A stretch of DNA of 64,000 bases from Nostoc sp. UHCC 0870 (GCF_022063185.1 NZ_CP091913.1:884501-948500); one strand, 5' to 3'. Shown: positions 8,936 through 18,000, counted from the stretch's first letter. The notes: a model not told the origin generated them from the letters alone. Translations and numbers: made by a program.

Positions 8936-10534
8936 CTATAATCCTACTGGCATAGGAGTACGAGAGCGTTGCACGTCATATTCTGCTGTTTGTAGCAGCG
9001 ATCGCCCGGTCATCTCTGGTGGTTGGGGTAGCTGTAAAATCTCTAGAATGGTGGGGGCTATGTCGGCTAGTTTGCCATCGCTGCGTAGTTCGACATTTGT
9101 ACCACATCCAGGGATTTTGACTTTCTCTCCTTCCACTAAAATTAACGGTACAGGGTTAGTTGTGTGAGCCGTCCAGGAATTACCTGCTTCATCTAGCATA
9201 TACTCGGCGTTGCCGTGGTCGGCGGTGATAATTGTTGTCCCGCCGGCTTTGCTCACACCTTCTAACAGACGACCTAAACAGCGATCTACTGTTTCAACTG
9301 CGGTGACAGTAGCATCCATTTGCCCAGTATGCCCTACCATATCTGGGTTAGCGTAGTTAATCACCACGAGAGAGTAGATACCCTTCTTAATGGCGGCGAT
9401 CGCTGTATCGGTGACGGCTGCTGCTGACATAGCCGGTGCTTTGTCATAAGTCGCTACCATTGGACTGCTGACTAATTCCCGGTCTTCCCCAGCAAATGGT
9501 TCTTCTAAGCCACCGTTGAAGAAATAGGTGACGTGGGCGTATTTTTCGGTTTCGGCGGTGCGAAACTGCTTTAAACCTCGGTTGGCGATGACTTCACCCA
9601 GAATATTACTCAAGTTCTGCGGCTCAAAGGCTACAGATACTGGTAAATCAGAATCGTACTGCGTAAATGTCACAAAGGACAGAGGTTTGATTTGTTTCCT
9701 AGCAAAACCTGTAAATTCAGGACTGACAAGGGCTTGAGTGAGTTGTCTGGAGCGATCGGGGCGGAAGTTAAAGAATATCACGCCATCTTCTGGGGCGACT
9801 GCACCAGGAGCGAGACGAACAGGTATGATAAACTCATCTGTCACCCCTTCAGCATAGGATGCTGTGAGGACATCTACAGCTTTGCGACCATCCCCCGCGC
9901 CATCTTGGGTCATGACATCGTAGGTTTTTTGGACTCGATCCCAACGGCGATCGCGATCCATCGCGTAGTAACGACCACTGAGAGTAACTATGCGTCCAAT
10001 TCCTACACTGTCTATGTAATCTTCTAAGGCTGTGATTGCCTTGATACCGTCTGTTGGTGCAGTGTCACGACCATCGGTAATGGCGTGAATACAAACTTCT
10101 GAAATTCGCTGTTCTTTGGCTAAGTCAAGTAGTCCAAACAGATGGGTGATATGCGAGTGTACACCCCCCTCAGAACAAAGCCCAACTAAGTGCAGTTTGC
10201 CATTTCGAGAGCGAACTTCCTGGCAAATTTTGACAAGAGCTGAGTTGCTGAGGATAGAACCATCTTCCACTGCATCAGAAATGCGTACCAATTCTTGTGG
10301 TACAACCCGTCCAGCACCAATGTTCAAATGACCAACTTCTGAGTTACCCATTTGACCTTCTGGCAATCCTACGGCTTTCCCTGACGTGTGGATGAGGGTG
10401 TGCGGATAAGCTGCCCATAGACTGCCCATAATGGGAGTTTTAGACGCAGCAATAGCATTTCCTCGCTTCTCCTCGCAGTAGCCCCATCCGTCTAAAATGA
10501 CTAGCACCACAGGAGCAACAGGTGCTTTGGTCAT
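8936..10534 (-). CDS. gpmI: 2,3-bisphosphoglycerate-independent phosphoglycerate mutase
   Basis: This 532-residue, Mn-dependent enzyme interconverts 3- and 2-phosphoglycerate in glycolysis. D15 (LVILDGWGY) is a metal ligand, S65 in MGNSEVGHLNIGAGR is the phosphoserine nucleophile, and ITDGRDTAP and ITADHGNAE provide further metal and substrate ligands. It is of alkaline-phosphatase superfamily fold and normal family length. Its upstream region (10535-10746) is AT-rich. Confidence 0.97.
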   Translation of the reverse strand: MTKAPVAPVVLVILDGWGYCEEKRGNAIAASKTPIMGSLWAAYPHTLIHTSGKAVGLPEGQMGNSEVGHLNIGAGRVVPQELVRISDAVEDGSILSNSALVKICQEVRSRNGKLHLVGLCSEGGVHSHITHLFGLLDLAKEQRISEVCIHAITDGRDTAPTDGIKAITALEDYIDSVGIGRIVTLSGRYYAMDRDRRWDRVQKTYDVMTQDGAGDGRKAVDVLTASYAEGVTDEFIIPVRLAPGAVAPEDGVIFFNFRPDRSRQLTQALVSPEFTGFARKQIKPLSFVTFTQYDSDLPVSVAFEPQNLSNILGEVIANRGLKQFRTAETEKYAHVTYFFNGGLEEPFAGEDRELVSSPMVATYDKAPAMSAAAVTDTAIAAIKKGIYSLVVINYANPDMVGHTGQMDATVTAVETVDRCLGRLLEGVSKAGGTTIITADHGNAEYMLDEAGNSWTAHTTNPVPLILVEGEKVKIPGCGTNVELRSDGKLADIAPTILEILQLPQPPEMTGRSLLQTAEYDVQRSRTPMPVGL

Positions 10535-10746
10535 AATAAATTGCCCTTTACTTTTTGTAATATCCGAATGATACCATTGCTAAATACCACCGCAAGTGAA
10601 TTTCTGCTTATTAAGTTTTTTTTATGAAATAATTCTATGTTTTTTAGCTTTTCTTAAATCTTAGTAACTGTTGCATATATTTGGTGATAAACCAGCCACC
10701 AAATAATTGAGTAGCAGCCTGAAAATGCTACTACTCAATTATTGTC
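10535..10746. other. AT-rich region between the ABC-F gene and gpmI, with a hairpin
   Basis: It holds an inverted repeat with 13-bp arms (10702-10714 and 10731-10743) just after the ABC-F stop codon. The repeat is probably the terminator of that minus-strand gene. The rest presumably carries the gpmI promoter. Confidence 0.5.
10702..10743 (-). terminator. putative terminator after the ABC-F gene
   Basis: Perfect 13-bp arms AATAATTGAGTAG and CTACTCAATTATT are separated by 16 nt, immediately after the stop. The U tract after the hairpin on the minus strand is short, so this is a moderate call. Confidence 0.5.
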
Positions 10747-12441
10747 TTATTTCTTTTTGGCAGCCGATTTGGTAGATTTAGCGGATTTTTTCGCTGCTTT
10801 TTCCGCAGCGATCGCAGCTAATCTGGCTTCTTCTTTCTCTTCGGCAATTTTTGTCAAATAATAGTGATAGTCTCCCAGATAGACACGAAAATCGCCATCA
10901 CGAATTTCCACGATTTTGTTAGCTATCTGAGAAATAAAATAACGGTCGTGAGAAACTACAATCGCTGTACCGTCATAATTTTGCAGTGCTTCCTCTAACA
11001 TTTCCTTGGCGGGAATGTCTAGGTGGTTAGTAGGCTCATCTAAAATAATTAAGTTCGCCGGACGCAACAGCATCTTTGCTAAAGCCAGACGGGCTTTTTC
11101 TCCCCCACTCAATGCACCAACTGCTTTAAATACAGTGTCGCCAGTAAATAAGAATCGTCCTAAGAGTGTGCGGACTTCTTGATTATCCCAGTCAGGAACT
11201 TCATCATGGATGGTTTCCATAACCGTTTTGTGCAAGTCCAACGCCTCGGCTTGGTTCTGCTCAAAGTAACCAGGAATAACGTTGTGTTCACCTAGTTCTA
11301 CATTGCCATCTGTGGGTGTTTCTGAACCCATAATCATCCGCAGGATTGTAGATTTTCCTGCACCGTTGGGGCCTAAGAAAGCAATGCGATCGCCTCTTTC
11401 AATCAAGAGATTCGCACCCAAAAATAAAATCTTATCACCGTAGTTGTGAGTTAAATCCTTGATTTTCACTACCTCGCGTCCGCTACGAGGTGCGGGAGGA
11501 AAGCGGAAATGTAAGGTTCTTACTCCTTCTATTGGTGCTTCGATGCGTTCGATTTTATCCAGTTGCTTTTCGCGGCTTTTTGCTTGGGTGCTGCGGGTAG
11601 CACTGGCGCGGAATCTATCCACAAAAGTCTGTTGTTTTTCGATTTCTTTTTGCTGGCGTTCGTAAGCACTCAGTTGTGCTAGTTGACTTTCGGCTTTTTG
11701 TTGGAGGTAAGCCGAATAGTTCCCCAGGTAGGTGCTAGAAACACCCCGTTCAGTTTCCACAATTTGGGTGCAGAGGCGGTCAAGAAACTCCCGGTCATGG
11801 GAAACTATCACCATTGGGGTAGTCAGCTTTTTCAGGTAATTTTCTAGCCACTCAATAGTTTCTAAATCCAAGTGGTTAGTTGGTTCATCCAGCAGTAATA
11901 CATCTGGCTTTTGCAGGAGGATTTTACCCAAACTCATCCGCATTTGCCAACCACCAGAGAAACCACTCACCAGGCGATCGCTATCTTCTTGCTCAAATCC
12001 CATTTCTGGTAAAATCTTGCCGATGCGTGCCTCTAAACCATAGCCGTCTAAAGCTTCAAACTGACGCTGCAATCGGTCTAATTTATTAATTAGCGGATCG
12101 AGTTCTTCTAGCGTCGCCTTTTCCATGTCGCGCTGTACCTGAGTCAAGGCTAGCTGTGCTTGGTTAGCCTCATTAAATACAGTCCAAAATTCTTCTCTAA
12201 CTGTGCGGCCTGGGTCTACTTCAAATTCTTGATTCAGGTAAGCTATGTGCAAGCTAGCCGGACGAATAATTTCGCCAGCCGTCGGTTCAATTTCGCCGGT
12301 GATAATTTTCAGTTGGGTGGATTTTCCCGCACCGTTAACACCGACTAACCCAATGCGATCGCCTGGTTTGACTTCCCAGTTGACATCCTTGAGAACTTCG
12401 CCTGTAGGATAAATTTTACTAATATGTTCTAGTCGCAGCAT
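10747..12441 (-). CDS. ABC-F family ATP-binding protein
   Basis: A 564-residue protein with two ABC ATPase domains and no membrane segment. First domain: Walker A GVNGAGKST, signature SGGWQ, Walker B VLLLDEPTNHLD. Second domain: GPNGAGKST, LSGGEKARLALA, LIILDEPTNHLD. Between them is the charged P-site tRNA-interaction linker (YLQQKAESQLAQLSAYERQQ). The C terminus is a Lys/Ala-rich tail. ABC-F proteins act on ribosomes in translation quality control or antibiotic protection; the subfamily is not assigned. Start MLRLEHISKIYPTG is chosen over an upstream start at 12519 because domain homology begins there. Confidence 0.92.
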   Translation of the reverse strand: MLRLEHISKIYPTGEVLKDVNWEVKPGDRIGLVGVNGAGKSTQLKIITGEIEPTAGEIIRPASLHIAYLNQEFEVDPGRTVREEFWTVFNEANQAQLALTQVQRDMEKATLEELDPLINKLDRLQRQFEALDGYGLEARIGKILPEMGFEQEDSDRLVSGFSGGWQMRMSLGKILLQKPDVLLLDEPTNHLDLETIEWLENYLKKLTTPMVIVSHDREFLDRLCTQIVETERGVSSTYLGNYSAYLQQKAESQLAQLSAYERQQKEIEKQQTFVDRFRASATRSTQAKSREKQLDKIERIEAPIEGVRTLHFRFPPAPRSGREVVKIKDLTHNYGDKILFLGANLLIERGDRIAFLGPNGAGKSTILRMIMGSETPTDGNVELGEHNVIPGYFEQNQAEALDLHKTVMETIHDEVPDWDNQEVRTLLGRFLFTGDTVFKAVGALSGGEKARLALAKMLLRPANLIILDEPTNHLDIPAKEMLEEALQNYDGTAIVVSHDRYFISQIANKIVEIRDGDFRVYLGDYHYYLTKIAEEKEEARLAAIAAEKAAKKSAKSTKSAAKKK

Positions 12442-12734
12442 CAAGTTTCTCTCAGTTAGGAATTTAGGAATTATGGATAGTTGCGGACGAAGCACCTGCA
12501 CTGTGTCTAATATTAACAAAAATTAACCAACAATTCGTCCTTAGTAACTCTTTTTAGACTTGCACCACCCGCTACGAATCAAAGCAAAACTTACTTTCCG
12601 TTATATAAAACCTACTCAAACTTATCTATTTAGACTTTTCTATAGAAGATAACTTGTACTAAATAGGGTTTGACGTTTACTTTCTGTTTCATCCTGGTAA
12701 TGTCGGCATTATCCAGTCCACAGACTAACACTGT

Positions 12735-13841
12735 CTAACTGACAGCTTTTGACAAATTAATTTTGGATAAATTAATTGCTGCGTTTAAATCCCTATCGCA
12801 CTCAAAACCACAATTTTCACACTTGAAAATTCTTTCGTTTAGAGTAAGATTTTCTTTTTTAGTCCCACAGCTAGAACAAGTTTTAGAACTGGGATACCAC
12901 CTATCAACTACTACAAGTTCGGAATTATACAATTCACATTTGTAAGTTAATTGACGACGAAATTCATAAAATCCCATATCTGAAATAGCTTTTGCTAACT
13001 TTCTATTTGCTAGCATTCCAGATACATTTAAATCCTCAATTACTACTTGGCTGTGGTTCTTAGCTAAGAGTGTAGTGAGTTTATGTAATGTATCTTGGCG
13101 GATATTAGCAATCTTCAGATGCAACTTAGCAATTTTTAACTGGGCTTTTCTCCAATTATTTGAATTGATAATTTTATTTCGACTTAACCATTGCAGTCTA
13201 CTTAATTTAGATTCATATTTTTTGTAAGACTTTGCTCCTTCTATAATTTCACCTGTTGATAGAGTAGCTAAATTTTTTACGCCTAAGTCTACTCCAACAA
13301 TACTATTGGAATTATTTTCTTGTTTTTGTTTTTCTACCTCAAATCTAAAGCTAATAAACCATCTATCAGCTTTACGGCTGATAGTTACTGATTTAATTTC
13401 TTTTTGAGGCAATCTTTCGTATGTTGTCAAAATTCCAATTTTGGGGACTTGAATTTTATTTGAGCTGAAAATCTTGACAGCACCTTCTAAGGTAAAACTA
13501 TCTTGTTTACCTTTCTTTTTGAATTTTGGCACTCCTGATATTTTCTTAAAGCACCTGTCCCATGCTATTTTTAAAGCTCTTAGTGCTTCTTGTGGTGCTG
13601 ACTTTGAGTATTGATAATACCAAGAGTTTTCAGGTTTAACTAATGCTACTAACCATTTGTGTAAATCTATTGCTGTAGGAAATTTTATTTGAGAGTCAGG
13701 ATATCTTTTATTGTGATCTAAAATTTGTTTAGTAAGAGCTAAACCCCAATTCCAAGCATGACGAGCCACACCACAATGTCCTATCAATTGAGTACGCTGA
13801 TAATTATTTATTTTTAGCTCAGTTTTAAATCCTCTCAGCAA
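12735..13841 (-). CDS. tnpB: TnpB of the IS607 element
   Basis: This 368-residue RNA-guided nuclease belongs to a different lineage from the one at 554-1786. The RuvC triad is complete: D185 in GVDLGVKN, E269 in VIEDLNVSG and D351 in DRDLNAA. The zinc ribbon has Cys322/Cys325 and Cys341/Cys344. It overlaps tnpA by 17 nt, so the two are translationally coupled. The protein ends soon after the DRD motif, more compact than the other TnpB. It looks intact. The guide and target motif are unknown. Confidence 0.9.
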   Translation of the reverse strand: MLRGFKTELKINNYQRTQLIGHCGVARHAWNWGLALTKQILDHNKRYPDSQIKFPTAIDLHKWLVALVKPENSWYYQYSKSAPQEALRALKIAWDRCFKKISGVPKFKKKGKQDSFTLEGAVKIFSSNKIQVPKIGILTTYERLPQKEIKSVTISRKADRWFISFRFEVEKQKQENNSNSIVGVDLGVKNLATLSTGEIIEGAKSYKKYESKLSRLQWLSRNKIINSNNWRKAQLKIAKLHLKIANIRQDTLHKLTTLLAKNHSQVVIEDLNVSGMLANRKLAKAISDMGFYEFRRQLTYKCELYNSELVVVDRWYPSSKTCSSCGTKKENLTLNERIFKCENCGFECDRDLNAAINLSKINLSKAVS

Positions 13842-14427
13842 CTTCTTTTAACTCCTCGATAATTTTTTTGTTTTTGTGACTTCTAGATCCATAAAGTCTG
13901 GCACTGAAAACTGTAATTATTTCTAAAACATCCTGAGCTAAATCTTCTTCAAAAGTAGCATCTTCAGTTCGGTTAATAATCACAATCTCAGTACCGAAGT
14001 GTTCACAAAGACTAAAAATTAATTCACTGCCAAATCTTAGCAGTCTATCTTTGTGAGTTAGTACCAGGCGTTCAACTTTACTATCAACAATTAACCGGAT
14101 CAATCTTTTTAACCCTTTTTTGCTGTAGTTTAAACCTGAACCTAAATCTTCTATGATTTCAAATTGCCAACCATTTTGAGAGCAAAACAATTCAACAACT
14201 TGTTTTTGTCTTTCTAAGTCTTCTTTTTGGTCATGACTAGAAACTCGACAATAACCAATTGTGTAAGACAAATCAGGTTTTATTCCTAGCAATTGAGCTA
14301 AATCATAACGTCTATGACCACTAGGTGTTCTCTCAGGAATTAACTTACCCTCAGACTCCCATCTTCTAAGTGTGGAAACGCTTACACCTTTTAATTTTGC
14401 TGCTTCTGATATTGATAATTTACTCAT
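13825..14427 (-). CDS. tnpA: IS607-type serine recombinase TnpA
   Basis: A 200-residue transposase. An N-terminal MerR-like winged helix (residues 1-50, LSISEAAKLKGVSVSTLRRW with TPSGHRRYD) precedes a small serine-recombinase domain. YCRVSSHDQKEDLERQ carries the nucleophile at Ser63/64, and the LVLTHKDRLLRFG segment is diagnostic of the resolvase core. This reversed domain order (DNA binding first) is specific to IS607. Start ATG 14427 is chosen; an upstream ATG at 14466 adds 13 poorly fitting residues. No disruption is visible. Confidence 0.92.
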   Translation of the reverse strand: MSKLSISEAAKLKGVSVSTLRRWESEGKLIPERTPSGHRRYDLAQLLGIKPDLSYTIGYCRVSSHDQKEDLERQKQVVELFCSQNGWQFEIIEDLGSGLNYSKKGLKRLIRLIVDSKVERLVLTHKDRLLRFGSELIFSLCEHFGTEIVIINRTEDATFEEDLAQDVLEIITVFSARLYGSRSHKNKKIIEELKEVAERI

Positions 14428-14595
14428 GAACCTATGATAGCATTCTCTTTGAATAGATATGAGCAATTATAGATAATAATTTTTAATCAGTTACTACCCC
14501 TCTTTTCTATCACCTGTCCCCTATATTTTTTGTGCCGCCTGTTGTACTTCCTCCACACTCAAGTCTAAAGCTTAACTCATAGCCAAAAATCCCAA

Positions 14596-14628
14596 AAATA
14601 CCCTATTTCTTCAAGAAATAGGGTATTT
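14596..14628. terminator. strong palindromic terminator between vapC and the IS607 element
   Basis: Perfect 16-bp arms (14596-14611 and 14613-14628) make a hairpin. It is followed on the plus strand by a T-rich run and on the minus strand by TTTTTGGGATTTTTGG. It could terminate vapBC transcription (minus) and also block plus-strand read-through. Confidence 0.65.
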
Positions 14629-14662
14629 ATTTTTTATTTTTTATAATATTACTATTTACATC

Positions 14663-15046
14663 TTAATTAACAAAAGGATTTTGAATCTTTAGTTCAGTAA
14701 TTTCTTGAAAGTCCTGAACATTTCTTGTTACTAAAAATGCGTCTTGATGTATTGCCGTAGCTGCAATAATTGCATCAGGAACTTTAATCTTATACTTTCG
14801 TTTTAATTGAATTGTCTGATTCTCAATTTCTTGTAATAATGGAACTGAGTTAAACTGGGACAATAAATCTTCAATTACTTGCTCTTCTTCCTGTGATAAA
14901 CCTGCAAAACTCAGTAGTTCAATCCGAATAATTGGTGAAAAAAGAACTTCATGCAAATTCAAGAATGTGTCTGCAAACCATGAATTAACTGTTGGCTCAT
15001 CAGCAAGATAGTAAATAAAAATATTTGTATCATAAACGTATTTCAT
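14663..15046 (-). CDS. VapC-like PIN-domain toxin
   Basis: A 127-residue PIN-domain ribonuclease. Acidic residues are in VYDTNIFIYYLAD (first Asp), the RIELLSF glutamate, VPDAIIAATAI (Asp) and the terminal LVTRNVQDF. PIN toxins cleave tRNA or other RNA and are held inactive by a cognate antitoxin. The ATG at 15046 overlaps the antitoxin stop as ATGA, the usual coupling in such pairs; another ATG lies nine bases upstream. It is a type II toxin by fold and context; the RNA target is unknown. Confidence 0.82.
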   Translation of the reverse strand: MKYVYDTNIFIYYLADEPTVNSWFADTFLNLHEVLFSPIIRIELLSFAGLSQEEEQVIEDLLSQFNSVPLLQEIENQTIQLKRKYKIKVPDAIIAATAIHQDAFLVTRNVQDFQEITELKIQNPFVN

Positions 15047-15240
15047 GCGTCCCATTCCTGACGCAAATTATTTAAATGAGCCAGCATCGCCTCTTTCTTA
15101 TGTTTTAAAATCCCTTTAGCTTGAGAAATTTTTTCATAGTCTTTTTGCCAATTTAACAGCATTGACTCTGGTATATCTACTGTAATTGAATCTTCATCTT
15201 GATATACAAGATAATGTTTTGGTATCTTGATTAATGTCAT
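15043..15240 (-). CDS. VapB-like antitoxin
   Basis: A 65-residue protein directly upstream of, and overlapping, the PIN toxin. The N-terminal part alternates strand-forming residues (YLVYQDEDSITVDIPESML) and the C-terminal half is helical and charged. This is the organisation of antitoxins with an N-terminal DNA-binding/dimerisation half and a toxin-binding tail. The call rests mainly on size and on the ATGA overlap. It likely autoregulates the pair. Confidence 0.7.
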   Translation of the reverse strand: MTLIKIPKHYLVYQDEDSITVDIPESMLLNWQKDYEKISQAKGILKHKKEAMLAHLNNLRQEWDA

Positions 15241-15394
15241 AGCTTGATGCTCCTGTTTTCTTTATGATATGGAATTTACAATAAATCAATCTTCTTTCTA
15301 TTGACTATTAGCATCATGACATCTGTTTTCATTTATCCAAAATTATAGTTTTTGAAAAACAAAAATGGTAAAAAACGCTACAAAGTTTCTGGAT

Positions 15395-15757
15395 TTAACT
15401 AACGGGTGCTTCATCTTCTGATGCTTCCGCGACAGCCGCTAATCTATCCGCTGCCGCTTGGACAATCTGAGCCACCTGACTCAGAGGCATATGCTTAATT
15501 TGTCTCAAAATCAAACTCAAATCCGAGGTTTCTTGTATTGGTTTACCTTCAAGACAACAGAGTAACTCTTCCATCGTGTAGCCTGCTTTGGCTGCGATTT
15601 GAGCCAGATTTTCCGTATCTGGAACTTTTACGCCTTTCTCCCACATCTGAACCGCAGTAGCAGAAACTCCCAAAGATTTACCAAAGGCTCGCTGACTTAA
15701 CGAACCACGAGCTAATTTAATGATTTCAATCAGTTTTTGTCTGCTTTCAAGCTTCAC
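15395..15757 (-). CDS. XRE-family helix-turn-helix regulator
   Basis: A 120-residue protein. Residues about 15-65 form a Cro/C1-type HTH (LSQRAFGKSLGVSATAVQMWEKG, then TENLAQIAAKAGYTMEELL). The C-terminal 50 residues are acidic and Ala-rich (SQVAQIVQAAADRLAAVAEA) and probably helical for oligomerisation. It lies 154 bp upstream of the toxin-antitoxin pair on the same strand, but the gap argues against one operon. Targets are unknown. Confidence 0.85.
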   Translation of the reverse strand: MKLESRQKLIEIIKLARGSLSQRAFGKSLGVSATAVQMWEKGVKVPDTENLAQIAAKAGYTMEELLCCLEGKPIQETSDLSLILRQIKHMPLSQVAQIVQAAADRLAAVAEASEDEAPVS

Positions 15758-16102
15758 TGCTGTTATGGCTAGTCAACTTTATTTACAAATTAAGTTGTAA
15801 CACTACAAGTTTACTTTACGCGATGTGCAACTTATTCTCTCCCCTACAAGGAAAGAGGCTTTGATTTTTGCTTCCCTTGCCTAGCAGTGAAGGGGTTGGG
15901 GGTTAGGTTTGAGAGAAAGTTGCACACGGCCTTACTTTGTATATTGACAGGATTTTGTTTTAGCAGTAAAGTATATAATCTTAGGTTATAATCCTACAAC
16001 TAAAGTAATAAGAAAAATTACTGTTAGATAAGTAGTCTTGAGCGCAAAAGCATTAATTTGCGATCGCTGCAATAGCCGTGTGTTTAATTGAACAGGTGCA
16101 TC
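15758..16102. other. 345-bp gene-free region with a small inverted-repeat element
   Basis: It separates the XRE gene from the divergent unknown gene at 16103 and probably holds both promoters. It contains the 101-bp inverted-repeat element at 15825-15925 and a HIP1 octamer near 16062. Confidence 0.45.
15825..15925. repeat. MITE-like element, 101 bp
   Basis: GTGCAACTT at 15825-15833 is matched by AAGTTGCAC at 15917-15925, and the pairing extends imperfectly inward through ATTCTCT/AGAGA. The interior is a C/G-rich repeat resembling the one translated at 8272-8335. It has no coding capacity. Confidence 0.55.
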
Positions 16103-16543
16103 ATGTCCCGGAAGCTACATAAAATTAATCAATATCGTCGTAAAAATAAAAATTTAATTGCGGCTAATAAAATCAAACCACAAGAATGGTGCATATCTAA
16201 CACCGAAGCACAAGCAACTTTAAAAGCTAAAGGCTATGATGTGAAGGAAATCAAAAAAATCCATTGCCTTAAGCATCAAATTTGTATTTCCTTCTGGGAC
16301 ACAAAAGGCAATGTTTGCAGTAGCTTTTTTAGCTATCGGATTTTTCTGCGTTGGCAACAAGAAATAGAAAATTTAATCTATGCCTGCGAAATCTTCAAGG
16401 AATGGCAGAAGTTAAATTATCTCATGAAATACGAGTTTGCTTACTACCACTATCCCAGTGAGATTGAAGAAGGGCTGCAAGCGAAATTAGAAAATCGCTT
16501 GACTGTGTTAAAAAACACAGAACTACAAGCGGTTTTCACATAA
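16103..16543 (+). CDS. hypothetical protein
   Basis: A 146-residue protein I do not recognise. It is basic at the N terminus (MSRKLHKINQYRRKNKN), then has a strand-rich middle (HQICISFWDTKGNVCSSFFSYRIFL) and a helical, aromatic C-terminal half. There are no membrane segments. It converges on prfA with a 16-bp gap and no obvious terminator between. The ATG at 16103 is preferred over an upstream TTG at 16088. No function is proposed. Confidence 0.6.
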   Translation: MSRKLHKINQYRRKNKNLIAANKIKPQEWCISNTEAQATLKAKGYDVKEIKKIHCLKHQICISFWDTKGNVCSSFFSYRIFLRWQQEIENLIYACEIFKEWQKLNYLMKYEFAYYHYPSEIEEGLQAKLENRLTVLKNTELQAVFT

Positions 16544-16559
16544 TTAATGAGCGCGGTGA

Positions 16560-17660
16560 TTAGGCATTAGTGCCAGAAGCCGCTAACTCTGCTAATTGTT
16601 CCTGCTGGTCTTGAGAAATACAAGATTGAATCAGTGCTTCTACATCCCCTTCTAAAACAGGGTTGAGAGAGAAGTTTTGACCTAAACGGTGGTCAGTAAC
16701 CCGGTTATCTTTATAATTATAGGTACGAATTTTTTCCGATCGCGATCCTGTACCAACTTGCGATCGCCGCATCGAAGTTACTTCTTCTTGTTGTTCCCGT
16801 AACTTGATCTCATAAAGTTTCGCCCGCAGAATTTGCATCGCCCGTTCTTTGTTTTGCAACTGGCTGCGTTCTTCTGTACAAAAAATCCGAATTCCCGTTG
16901 GTTTGTGCATCAAGTCAACAGCCGTTTCCACTTTGTTGACGTTCTGTCCACCAGCACCACCAGAACGAGCCGTAGTCATTTCAATATCTTTGGGGTCAAT
17001 GTGGATTTCTACATCATCCACTTCTGGCATAATTGCTACTGTCGCTGTAGAAGTGTGAACTCTACCCCCGGCTTCAGTGGCTGGTACGCGCTGTACGCGA
17101 TGTACACCGGCCTCATATTTCAGCTTACTGTAAACGCTGTCACCTTGAATTTCCAGAATTACCTCTTTGAAGCCGCCCATCTCACCCAGAGACTCGCTGA
17201 CTAATTTCACCTTCCAGCCTTGAACATCAGAGTAGCGGGAGTACATCCGCAGCAAATCCCCAGCCCAGATACTGGCTTCATCTCCACCAGTCCCGGCGCG
17301 AATTTCCAACATAATGTTTTTATCATCATTGGGGTCGCGGGGTAGCAGCAATACCTTCAACCGCGTCTCTAGGTATTCCACCTTTTCTTCTAACTCATGA
17401 ACCTCCAGTGCTGCCATTTCTTGCAACTCTGGATCTGTATTAGACTCTTTGACTATCTGACGCGCCCCTACTAATTCTTCCTGAGATATTTTCCAAGTTT
17501 CATAGGTATTGACGACTTCTTCCAAGGAAGAACGAGACTTGGCAATTTTTTGATACTCATCGGGGTTCTTAGCGGTATCTGGGTCAGCCAAGCGGCGAGT
17601 CAGTTCATTAAAAGTTTCTTCAACTGACTTAAGTTTTTGCAGTAAGTATGTTTCAGCCAT
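16560..17660 (-). CDS. prfA: peptide chain release factor 1
   Basis: A 366-residue RF1. GGQ is at 237-239 in [10 protein letters not shown], which triggers peptidyl-tRNA hydrolysis. The codon-recognition PxT motif is at P193-A-T195 in [13 protein letters not shown]; PxT marks RF1 (UAA/UAG) rather than RF2. No programmed frameshift is expected or seen. It is the distal gene of the long minus-strand ribosomal cluster, 100 bp after rpmE, with a hairpin-rich spacer between them. Confidence 0.97.
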   Translation of the reverse strand: MAETYLLQKLKSVEETFNELTRRLADPDTAKNPDEYQKIAKSRSSLEEVVNTYETWKISQEELVGARQIVKESNTDPELQEMAALEVHELEEKVEYLETRLKVLLLPRDPNDDKNIMLEIRAGTGGDEASIWAGDLLRMYSRYSDVQGWKVKLVSESLGEMGGFKEVILEIQGDSVYSKLKYEAGVHRVQRVPATEAGGRVHTSTATVAIMPEVDDVEIHIDPKDIEMTTARSGGAGGQNVNKVETAVDLMHKPTGIRIFCTEERSQLQNKERAMQILRAKLYEIKLREQQEEVTSMRRSQVGTGSRSEKIRTYNYKDNRVTDHRLGQNFSLNPVLEGDVEALIQSCISQDQQEQLAELAASGTNA

Positions 17661-17689
17661 AATTCAGTGCGATAGCTCTATAAAATAAC

Positions 17690-17757
17690 AAGTTGGCTCG
17701 GCCAAAAATGACAATCGACCCAGCCAACGCAGGGTCGTCGTTAACAGCAGAGCCAAC
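17690..17757 (-). promoter_or_regulatory. competing hairpins between rpmE and prfA (terminator/attenuator candidate)
   Basis: GTTGGCT (17692-17698) can pair with either AGCCAAC at 17722-17728 or AGCCAAC at 17751-17757. A third stem, CGACCC (17716-17721) with GGGTCG (17732-17737), would enclose the first copy. On the minus-strand transcript the last arm is followed by UUGUUAUUUUAU. This suits a leaky terminator or attenuator before prfA. Confidence 0.4.
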
Positions 17758-17760
17758 CCG

Positions 17761-18000
17761 CTACTTTTTGTCTTGTTCGCCAGAGGTTTGAGTGCTGCTC
17801 ATACCGTACTTCCGCAGGAATCGTTCTACTCGTCCTTCGGTGTCAATAATCTTCTGAGTACCAGTGTAAAAAGGATGGTTTCCAGACCAAAGGTCTACGT
17901 GTAATTCTGGTTTGGTAGAACCAACAGTCATCACAACTTTACCGTTACAGTAAACTTTTGCTTCAGGATACCACTGGGGATGAATATCAGATTTAGCCAT
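17761..18000 (-). CDS. rpmE: 50S ribosomal protein L31
   Basis: A 79-residue L31 of the large subunit. Conserved segments are DIHPQWYPEAKVYCNGK, VGSTKPELHVDLWSGNHPFYTG and the basic GRVERFLRKYG. Only one Cys is present at the usual zinc cluster, so it is a zinc-independent (C-minus) form. It follows rpsI on the same strand after a repeat-filled spacer. Confidence 0.95.
   Translation of the reverse strand: MAKSDIHPQWYPEAKVYCNGKVVMTVGSTKPELHVDLWSGNHPFYTGTQKIIDTEGRVERFLRKYGMSSTQTSGEQDKK

Larger units (their letters stand above)
12660..14470 (-). mobile_element. IS607-type insertion sequence (approximate ends)
   Basis: Two overlapping minus-strand genes, a MerR-HTH/serine recombinase tnpA followed by tnpB, are the defining content of IS607 elements. 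IS607 elements have no terminal inverted repeats and make no target duplication, so ends cannot be set from sequence alone. About 75-200 bp after tnpB (towards 12540) probably include the omega-RNA 3' part and the right end. Confidence 0.75.
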
